Assembly: GCA_017551465.1 (NCBI GenBank)
Contig: JAFZLN010000099.1
Coordinates: forward strand, 1 to 12,421
Source: Bacilli bacterium
GTDB lineage: Bacteria > Bacillota_I > Bacilli_A > RFN20 > CAG-826
Direction: 5' to 3'
Length of the DNA: 12,421 nt
In this document: in pieces, positions 6,993 to 12,421 of the stretch
How positions within the stretch are numbered: the first letter of the stretch is position 1
Layout: the number at the start of each line of letters is the position of its first letter
The notes under the pieces: model-generated
Databases searched by the model: none
The model's input: the letters and a program-made list of their open reading frames with translations, nothing else
What the model was told of the DNA's origin: nothing
Program-made: the position numbers and the translations under genes

Positions 6993-8187
6993 TCTTGAAA
7001 AATATAAGAAATATTTACTCGCTTGTTCCCACGGTCCAGACTCTATGGCCCTTTTCTATATGCTTAAAGAAGAAGGTTATAACTTTGCAGTAGCCCATGT
7101 GAACTATCATCTTCGTGAAGAAAGCAATTTAGAGCAAGAACAATTAGAAACTTATTGTAAGAATAATAATATCCAAATCTACGTTAAAGACGTTGATGAG
7201 GTGTTAGGAAATAACAACCTTGAAGAAAAGTGTAGAATTATCCGCTACTCATTCTTTAAGGATTTAGTGAGTCAATATGGCTTTGATGCCGTGCTTGTGG
7301 CCCACAATCAAGATGACCTCATTGAAACATACATTATGCAAAAAAGACGGCAAAACTTGGTTGAATTTTACGGAATTAAAGAAAAACCTATCATTTTTGA
7401 CGTCAAAATTATCCGTCCGTTGCTTGGGTATTCAAAAGCGGATCTTCTCATGTTTTGTGACTTAAATAAAGTGGAATATTCCATCGATAAAACCAATTTA
7501 GAAGATGTCTTTTTGCGTAATCAAATTAGACATCAAATCGTCGAAAAAATGAGCAAGGAAGACAGAGTAAAAATCCTAACTGAAATCGACATTGAAAATA
7601 CAAAACTTGCTATTTTAAATATGAAGATTTCACAAATTAACTCTGATAAATGTGAAGTTTATAATAGGTTAAGTGATGATGAGTTCTTATATGCTATTGT
7701 CTTACAAGGAAGAAAGCTAGATCCACACTTCGCTATCAGTCGTAACCAAGGCTTAGAAATTAGAAAAGTTTTCCAATCTGATAAAGCCAATATCACTGTT
7801 AAAGTTGGTAGCCTAAACTTAGTGAAAAGCTATGATTCTTTCCAATTTGTCAAAGGTGATGAAGAAGTTAATTTCTCATATACAATTAACGAACCATGCG
7901 TACTCGAAACTGATTATTTCTATTTGGATTTTACAGGCGATACGAGCAACCGTAACGTGAGTAAAAAAGACTATCCTTTGACCATTAGAAATGCCGAGCC
8001 AAATGATGTCTACATTATCAAGGGATACGAGAAACAATTAAGACGTTTATTCATTGACTGGAAAGTACCGGTTCCTTTAAGAAAAAGATGGCCAGTCATT
8101 CTTAATAAAGAAGGTGTCATCATCTATGTTCCTCGATATCAGAAAGACTTCAAAATAGAAGATAATTGCAATTTCTATGTGAAATAA
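6985..8187 (+). CDS. tilS: tRNA(Ile)-lysidine synthetase
   Basis: An ATP-dependent enzyme that puts lysidine at C34 of the CAU-anticodon tRNA-Ile, so that it reads AUA; normally essential. Its 400 residues fall within the family range. The N-terminal PP-loop ATPase has ACSHGPDSMALF (13-24). The family consensus there is SGGxDS, so H16 replaces a glycine. AHVNYHLREES (37-47), AHNQDDLIET (106-115), IRPLLGYSKADL (143-154) and DKTNLEDVFLRNQIR (168-182) follow. The C-terminal substrate-binding domain includes LTIRNAEPND and RRLFIDWKVPVPLRKRWPVI. The segment after the HxxDD motif (ETYIMQKRRQN) lacks the usual MRLxRG-like wording and resembles, from memory, mollicute enzymes. AAGGTG lies seven bases before the ATG. 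It is the last gene of its operon, and the terminator begins within its stop codon. Confidence 0.94.
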   Translation: MLNLEKYKKYLLACSHGPDSMALFYMLKEEGYNFAVAHVNYHLREESNLEQEQLETYCKNNNIQIYVKDVDEVLGNNNLEEKCRIIRYSFFKDLVSQYGFDAVLVAHNQDDLIETYIMQKRRQNLVEFYGIKEKPIIFDVKIIRPLLGYSKADLLMFCDLNKVEYSIDKTNLEDVFLRNQIRHQIVEKMSKEDRVKILTEIDIENTKLAILNMKISQINSDKCEVYNRLSDDEFLYAIVLQGRKLDPHFAISRNQGLEIRKVFQSDKANITVKVGSLNLVKSYDSFQFVKGDEEVNFSYTINEPCVLETDYFYLDFTGDTSNRNVSKKDYPLTIRNAEPNDVYIIKGYEKQLRRLFIDWKVPVPLRKRWPVILNKEGVIIYVPRYQKDFKIEDNCNFYVK

Positions 8188-8213
8188 CGCCCATTAGGAG
8201 CGTTTTTCTTTAT
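8186..8213 (+). terminator. Intrinsic terminator after tilS
   Basis: AACGCCC-ATTA-GG(A)GCGTT followed by TTTCTTTATTT. The stem is seven pairs with one bulged A and a four-base loop, and the T-rich tail begins at 8203. The 5' arm uses the last two bases of the tilS TAA. It separates the pth operon from ftsH, which has its own promoter. Confidence 0.8.
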
Positions 8214-8238
8214 TTAATAAAAGAAATGTGGCTATAAT
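8209..8238 (+). promoter_or_regulatory. Promoter of ftsH
   Basis: A perfect -10 TATAAT (8233-8238) with a weak -35, TTTATT (8209-8214, 18-bp spacer), which overlaps the T-tail of the tilS terminator. The predicted start near 8245 leaves a leader of about 30 bases carrying the ribosome binding site. I found no CIRCE or CtsR-type repeat, so heat-shock control by those repressors is not supported. Confidence 0.6.
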
Positions 8239-8260
8239 AAATCAATCGCGTTAAATATTG

Positions 8261-8266
8261 AGGAGG
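8261..8266 (+). promoter_or_regulatory. Consensus ribosome binding site of ftsH
   Basis: AGGAGG with eight bases to the ATG at 8275, suggesting efficient initiation of ftsH. Confidence 0.85.
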
Positions 8267-8274
8267 TAAAAATT

Positions 8275-10317
8275 ATGGATGAAGAAAATAATAGACCTCA
8301 AGGTCGAATTTCAAGAAGTTTCATTTTCTCGATTTTATTCGTCGCTGCAATAGTAGCCTTGATTATTTATTTCATTTTCTCAAACATGAGCACTGTTAAG
8401 AGCATCCAGTTTGATGAATTTGCTACTTATTTAGCACAAGGTAAAGTTAATGATGTTCAATTGGTCCAAGGTGAGACCAAGATTACAATTAATGGCCATT
8501 ACACCAAAGAAGATTCCACAGGTAAAGCCATTAAAACAGCATTTACCACTGGTATCCCAGAAGAAATGTACAATACTGAATTAGATTGGTACATCGATAT
8601 TAATGGTGATGGTGTTAAAGAGACTATTACTAAATCGGTCACACAAATGATTGTGGATGCTACTAAGAACAACGAACCAGGTAGCACATCTAATTTTGTT
8701 ATTACTGTTAAAGATCCTTACGAAGTAACATGGTTTGACCGTTGGGGACCAACAATCATTCTCATCGCTGCTTCAACATTACTCTTATTATTCTTGTTCT
8801 CAAGAATGTCCTCTTCCGTCAATTCCTCAAACAGACAAGCGATGGACTTCAACCGTTCCCGTGCTAGAAGAGTCAATACCAGCAAGATTAAATTTGAAGA
8901 TGTCGCTGGTGCTGACGAAGAAAAAGCCGAAATGGAAGAACTCGTCTATTACTTAAAAGAACCAAAGAAATACACCAAGCTTGGTGCTAAATTACCAAAG
9001 GGTGTCCTCTTAGTGGGCCCTCCAGGATGTGGTAAAACTTTATTAGCTAAAGCTGTCGCTGGTGAAGCTGGTGTTCCATTCTTCTCCATCTCTGGTTCCG
9101 ACTTTGTCGAAATGTTTGTTGGTGTTGGTGCGGGACGTGTTAGAGACATGTTCAGAATCGCTAAAGAAAATGCTCCATGCTTAGTCTTTATCGATGAAAT
9201 CGATGCCGTTGGTAGACAAAGAGGTGCTGGCTTAGGTGGTGGTAACGATGAACGTGAACAAACACTTAACCAATTACTCGTTGAAATGGATGGTTTTAAT
9301 GATAACTCTGGTATTATTGTCATCGCCGCGACTAATAGAGACGACGTCCTCGATCCAGCTCTCTTAAGAGCAGGTCGTTTTGATAGAAAAATTACAGTTT
9401 CTTTACCTGATGTTAAAGGTAGAGAAGCCATCTTCAAAGTACATGCTAAAAACAAAAAGGTTTCACCTGAAGTCAGCTTTGAAAATCTTTCAAAGAGAAC
9501 TGTTGGTTTCTCCGGTGCTGATATTGAAAATATCATGAACGAAGCCGCTATCTTAGCGATTCGTGAAAATAGAGAAGAAATCACGATCAGAGATATAGAT
9601 GAAGCTATTGATCGCCGCTTCGCTGGTCCTGCTAAAAAGTCTCGTGCTTTAACAGAGCAAGAAAAGTGGAGAACAGCTTATCACGAAAGTGGCCATGCCA
9701 TTGTCGGCTTAAGATATCCACATGCTAATAAAGTCCAAAAAATCACCATTATTCCTCGTGGCAATTATGGTGGTTGGGTCTTAGCGACACCAGAAAAAGA
9801 TAAATACAATTTAACCAAAGGTGAATTGATTGCTGATATCGTTCTTGATATGGGCGGTCGTTCCGCTGAAGAAATCTTCTGTGACGATATCGATACAGGC
9901 GCCTACGCTGACATCAAAAACGCTACCGCTAGAGCGCGTGCAATGGTGTGTGAGTATGGCATGTCTGATTTAGGCCCAATCCAATATGAAAGAGATACTG
10001 GTAGTGTCTTCTTAGGAAGAGACAATACTAATACTCAAAAGAACTTCTCGGCCGATACCGCTACTAAGATTGATGCTGAAATCCGTAAGATTATCGATTT
10101 CGCTCATGAAGAAGCACAACGAGTCATTAAGGAAAATAGAGAAGATGTCGAACTTCTTGCTAAGACCTTAGTGGAACGTGAACAAATCACTGCTGAAGAA
10201 ATCGAATATTTGATGGAACATCGTCATCTTAAGGAAGACGAAAAACCAGCAGTTGAAGCTGCTCAACCAGAAGCCGAAGAAGCCAAAGTTGAACCAACTG
10301 ACGCTGACAACAAATAA
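8275..10317 (+). CDS. ftsH: ATP-dependent zinc metalloprotease FtsH
   Basis: A membrane-anchored hexameric AAA+ protease that extracts and degrades misfolded membrane proteins and short-lived regulators. Its 680 residues show TM1 (about 15-36), an extracytoplasmic domain (37-157), TM2 (158-177), then the AAA module. Walker A is GPPGCGKT (248-255), the pore loop is FVGVG (281-285), Walker B is LVFIDEID (303-310), and the second region of homology contains R365 and R368. The zinc site is HESGH (470-474) with D546 in TGAYADI as the likely third ligand. The outer domain is about 120 residues, larger than the roughly 75 usual in Bacillus. It includes DINGDGVKE (108-116), which resembles an EF-hand or dockerin calcium loop. 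The tail (about 654-680) is Ala/Glu/Pro-rich and probably disordered. Its own promoter and consensus ribosome binding site precede it. It follows tilS as in Bacillus, but hpt is missing between them. Confidence 0.97.
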   Translation: MDEENNRPQGRISRSFIFSILFVAAIVALIIYFIFSNMSTVKSIQFDEFATYLAQGKVNDVQLVQGETKITINGHYTKEDSTGKAIKTAFTTGIPEEMYNTELDWYIDINGDGVKETITKSVTQMIVDATKNNEPGSTSNFVITVKDPYEVTWFDRWGPTIILIAASTLLLLFLFSRMSSSVNSSNRQAMDFNRSRARRVNTSKIKFEDVAGADEEKAEMEELVYYLKEPKKYTKLGAKLPKGVLLVGPPGCGKTLLAKAVAGEAGVPFFSISGSDFVEMFVGVGAGRVRDMFRIAKENAPCLVFIDEIDAVGRQRGAGLGGGNDEREQTLNQLLVEMDGFNDNSGIIVIAATNRDDVLDPALLRAGRFDRKITVSLPDVKGREAIFKVHAKNKKVSPEVSFENLSKRTVGFSGADIENIMNEAAILAIRENREEITIRDIDEAIDRRFAGPAKKSRALTEQEKWRTAYHESGHAIVGLRYPHANKVQKITIIPRGNYGGWVLATPEKDKYNLTKGELIADIVLDMGGRSAEEIFCDDIDTGAYADIKNATARARAMVCEYGMSDLGPIQYERDTGSVFLGRDNTNTQKNFSADTATKIDAEIRKIIDFAHEEAQRVIKENREDVELLAKTLVEREQITAEEIEYLMEHRHLKEDEKPAVEAAQPEAEEAKVEPTDADNK

Positions 10318-10324
10318 TTAACTC

Positions 10325-10347
10325 AGGAAGGGCAAAACCTTCCTTTT
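10325..10347 (+). terminator. Hairpin with short T-run between ftsH and dusB
   Basis: AGGAAGG-GCAAAA-CCTTCCT then TTT: a perfect 7-bp stem with a 6-base loop and a run of four T (10344-10347), eight bases after the ftsH stop. It reads as a weak intrinsic terminator or attenuator for ftsH transcripts. Its 5' arm AGGAAGG is also the only Shine-Dalgarno-like sequence before dusB, but it is 19 bases from the ATG and would be buried in the stem. Confidence 0.6.
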
Positions 10348-10350
10348 ACT

Positions 10351-11328
10351 ATGTGGAAATTAGGCAATTTTAACATCGAAGGAAAAGTCGTTCTCGCCCC
10401 AATGGCGGGAATCACAAGTGCAGGTTATCGAAAATACCTCAATACTTTTGGTGTGGATGTCTGTGTTAGTGAGATGGTTTCTGATATGGGACTTATCTAT
10501 CAAAACAAAGAAACTGAGTCTTATGTCTTATACGAAAAAGATCAAACTTTAACGGGTGTGCAATTATTCGGCGCTAAGCCTGAAAACCTCGCTAAAGCTG
10601 TAGCCGTATCGCTTACATTAAACCCATATATCGATTTCTTTGATGTGAATATGGGCTGCCCAGTTCCTAAGGTTACTAAGACTGGTGCGGGCTCCGCACT
10701 TATGCTAAATCCAGCCTTATGTGGGGATATTATTAGAGCAATGAAAGCGGTCACTGATAAACCAGTCACCGCTAAGATTAGATTAGGCTATAATGAGGTT
10801 AACTTCCTAGAGGTCATCAAAGAGCTTGAAAATGCTGGAGTGGACGCTATTGCAATCCATGCTAGAACGAGAAAAGAACTCTATATGGGAACACCACATT
10901 ATGACCTATTAAAAGACTTAAGAAGTAAGATGAAAGTCCCACTCATTGTCTCAGGCAATATCTATACTTTGGATGACGCCATAAACGCTCTTGAGATTAC
11001 TGGAGCGGATGCCGTGATGGTGGCGCGTGGTGGTATGGGCAATCCGTTCCTCATCAAGCAAATTAAAACCTATTTTGAAACAGGTGAAAGATTACCAAAT
11101 CCATCATTTGAAGAACAATGTAATTATTGTTTAGAACTCGCTAAATCAATGTGTGAAGAAAAAGGTGAATTAACCGCGATGAGAATTTATCGTGGCATAG
11201 CCCCTAAATTCTTCTCTGGATTTGCTAATTCAAGAACACTTAGGACAGTGCTAGCAACCTCATTAACTGACTATCAATCGCTAGTGAGGATTCTTGATGA
11301 ATTCAAGAAAGAAAATATCAAATTTTAA
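10351..11328 (+). CDS. dusB: tRNA-dihydrouridine synthase (DusB type)
   Basis: An FMN-dependent enzyme that uses NAD(P)H to reduce uridines in tRNA to dihydrouridine. Its 325 residues match the family. The TIM-barrel markers appear in order: VVLAPMAGIT (13-22), QLFGAKPENL (71-80), FDVNMGCPVPKVTKTGAGSA (97-116) with catalytic C103, AKIRLGY (141-147), IHARTR (169-174), and the FMN-phosphate strands IVSGNIYT (199-206) and VMVARGGMGNP (222-232). The C-terminal part (about 240-325) is the helical tRNA-binding domain. The order dusB-lysS is also that of B. subtilis (yacF-lysS). Start choice: MWKLGNF aligns with typical N-termini, but no usable ribosome binding site lies just upstream; a hairpin occupies that spot. 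Which tRNA positions it modifies cannot be read from sequence. Confidence 0.94.
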   Translation: MWKLGNFNIEGKVVLAPMAGITSAGYRKYLNTFGVDVCVSEMVSDMGLIYQNKETESYVLYEKDQTLTGVQLFGAKPENLAKAVAVSLTLNPYIDFFDVNMGCPVPKVTKTGAGSALMLNPALCGDIIRAMKAVTDKPVTAKIRLGYNEVNFLEVIKELENAGVDAIAIHARTRKELYMGTPHYDLLKDLRSKMKVPLIVSGNIYTLDDAINALEITGADAVMVARGGMGNPFLIKQIKTYFETGERLPNPSFEEQCNYCLELAKSMCEEKGELTAMRIYRGIAPKFFSGFANSRTLRTVLATSLTDYQSLVRILDEFKKENIKF

Positions 11329-11330
11329 TG

Positions 11331-11365
11331 TTTGTCTTTTATAGGACAAAAAACTCGTATATAGT
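11331..11365 (+). promoter_or_regulatory. Possible lysS promoter with a small inverted repeat
   Basis: A -10-like TATAGT (11360-11365) lies in the 73-bp gap before lysS, with a poor -35 (TTTTAT, 11337-11342, 17-bp spacer). An inverted repeat TTTGTC-8-GACAAA (11331-11350) covers that -35. It is followed by A, not T, so it is not a normal terminator in this direction. Co-transcription with dusB is equally possible. No T-box leader fits in this gap. Confidence 0.35.
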
Positions 11366-11401
11366 ATTTGAGCGTGGATATTTGAAAGGAAAGTTGAAAA
11401 T

Positions 11402-12421
11402 ATGAACATTAATGAATTAAATGACCAAGAACGAATCCGTTTAGAAAAGATTAAAAAATACCAAGAATTAGGTATCGATCCATTTGGTCAAGCTTATAAA
11501 GTTTCCCATTCTATTAAAGAAATTCGTGCCTTATGTAATAAGAAATCTGAAAAAGCCTTAGCGAAAATGGCTTTAAAAGTTTCTGTTGCGGGCCGTATTA
11601 AAAATATTCGTAAAATGGGTAAAGCTTCCTTTATGAATATCCAAGATAAAACTGGCAATATTCAAGTTTACTTATCAGTGGATGGTCTTGGTAAAAAGAA
11701 CTATGACCTTTTCAAGATGGCCGATATCGGTGATATCGTTGGCATCAAAGGTATTATGAACTTAACAAGAACTGGTGAATTAACCATTAAAGCGCAAAAG
11801 TTCATCCACTTAACAAAGTGCTTACATCCATTACCAGAAAAATTCCATGGCTTAACTGACGTTGAAGAACGTTCTAGAAGAAGATACTTAGACTTAATCA
11901 TGAACGAAGAAGCAAGAAAAGTTGCTTTCATGAGACCACAAATCATTCGTAGTATCCAACACTTCCTTGATGGCAAAGGTTTTACTGAAGTTGAAACATC
12001 TATTCTTTCTCCAATCTTAGGTGGCGCTTCCGCTCGTCCATTCATTACACATCACAATACATTAGATAAAGATTTCTACTTAAGAATCGCTACTGAACTT
12101 AACCTCAAACGTTTACTCGTTGGTGGTATGGAAAGAGTGTACGAAATCGGTAGACTTTTCCGTAATGAAGGTATGGATGCTTCCCATAACCCAGAATTCA
12201 CCACAATTGAAATTTATCAAGCCTATAGTGACTTAAGAGGCATTGGTGATTTAACTGAAAAATTAATTAGAAATGCCGCTAAAGAAGTCACCGGTTCTGC
12301 CATCGTCAAATATGGTGACCGTAACATTAATTTCAAAGACCCATTCAGATGGATCTCAATGAATGACTTAATTAAAGAAAAATGTGGCATCGATTTCAAA
12401 GAAGTCAAAACCTATGAAGAA
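11402..12421 (+). CDS. lysS: Lysyl-tRNA synthetase, class II (N-terminal 340 residues; cut by window edge)
   Basis: Charges tRNA-Lys with lysine in the cytosol. I translated it by hand: 340 codons open to the last base, so about 150 residues of a family length near 490 are missing, including class II motif 3. After a helical N-terminal extension, an OB-fold anticodon-binding domain runs from about 58 to 150 (VSVAGRIKNIRKMGKASFMN). The catalytic domain has motif 1 around GFTEVETSILSP and GGASARPF (193-214) and motif 2 with FRNEGMDASHNPEFTTIE (from residue 253). ITHHNTLDKDFYLRIATEL lies between them and is characteristic of bacterial LysRS. The start is ATG at 11402 with AAAGGA (11385-11390) eleven bases upstream, a rather long spacing. 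The gene follows dusB as in Bacillus. Confidence 0.95.
   Translation, partial: MNINELNDQERIRLEKIKKYQELGIDPFGQAYKVSHSIKEIRALCNKKSEKALAKMALKVSVAGRIKNIRKMGKASFMNIQDKTGNIQVYLSVDGLGKKNYDLFKMADIGDIVGIKGIMNLTRTGELTIKAQKFIHLTKCLHPLPEKFHGLTDVEERSRRRYLDLIMNEEARKVAFMRPQIIRSIQHFLDGKGFTEVETSILSPILGGASARPFITHHNTLDKDFYLRIATELNLKRLLVGGMERVYEIGRLFRNEGMDASHNPEFTTIEIYQAYSDLRGIGDLTEKLIRNAAKEVTGSAIVKYGDRNINFKDPFRWISMNDLIKEKCGIDFKEVKTYEE

Noticed and set aside
7277..7465. Small plus-strand frame inside tilS
   Set aside because: Out-of-frame shadow of the PP-loop domain, with no support of its own.
8209..8221. 13-bp palindrome TTTATT-T-AATAAA after the tilS terminator
   Set aside because: Pure A/T, in the terminator tail; such palindromes arise easily by chance at this base composition.
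8188..8274. Heat-shock operator (CIRCE or CtsR repeat) upstream of ftsH
   Set aside because: Neither the CIRCE inverted repeat nor the tandem CtsR heptamer is present; only a terminator, a -10 and a ribosome binding site are seen.
8949..9584. Long open frame antisense to ftsH (211 codons, minus strand)
   Set aside because: It covers the conserved AAA module of ftsH, has no recognisable family, and is a known type of shadow in strongly biased genes.
11329..11401. T-box riboswitch controlling lysS
   Set aside because: The gap is only 73 bases with no specifier-loop or antiterminator-like elements; a T-box leader is far longer.
11701..12045. Open frame antisense to lysS
   Set aside because: Sits entirely within the unmistakable lysS frame and has no recognisable domain.
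1..12421. UGA-as-tryptophan code, as in Mollicutes
   Set aside because: All frames read through with the standard code, with TGG tryptophans and no in-frame TGA.
1..12421. Mobile element, CRISPR array, toxin-antitoxin or defence system
   Set aside because: No transposase or integrase, no spaced direct repeats, and no unexplained gene space; the window is filled by housekeeping genes.

Overview
The window looks like chromosomal DNA from a low-GC Bacillota, probably a small-genome, non-sporulating gut-type lineage near the Erysipelotrichia or the walled relatives of the Mollicutes. The evidence is AT-rich DNA, strong AGGAGG-type ribosome binding sites, sigma-A-like promoters, and a pth-mfd-rqcP-tilS-ftsH-dusB-lysS order that matches the skeleton of the origin-proximal region of Bacillus subtilis without its sporulation and division genes. 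The lineage is an inference. The genetic code appears standard: tryptophan is TGG, no reading frame contains an in-frame TGA, and all eight complete genes stop with TAA.

Left part (1-2613, minus strand): a compact three-gene operon transcribed leftwards. It encodes a DUF368/PopT-type undecaprenyl-phosphate translocase, a galactokinase-family GHMP kinase with an atypical sugar-binding motif, and an MFS transporter cut by the window edge. The genes overlap by 23 bp or are 12 bp apart. A 73-bp divergent intergenic region (2614-2686) holds two back-to-back, overlapping promoters and a short inverted repeat. The left promoter sits so close to the first gene that its mRNA is probably leaderless.

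Middle (2687-8213, plus strand): pth, mfd, rqcP and tilS form one tightly packed operon ending in an intrinsic terminator that begins inside the tilS stop codon. Its theme is keeping translation and transcription running: Pth recycles peptidyl-tRNA, Mfd clears stalled RNA polymerase, RqcP rescues stalled large ribosomal subunits, and TilS makes the AUA-decoding tRNA-Ile.

Right part (8214-12421, plus strand): ftsH has its own promoter and a perfect ribosome binding site. After it comes a terminator-like hairpin that also contains the only Shine-Dalgarno-like sequence before dusB. Then come dusB and the first 340 codons of lysS, which runs off the window.

I see no mobile element, CRISPR array, rRNA, tRNA or defence system, and no stretch over 300 bases without a gene. 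This is essentially a housekeeping region. The points of interest are regulatory architecture and residue-level departures (galactokinase motif, TilS P-loop, FtsH outer domain), not a new multi-gene system.
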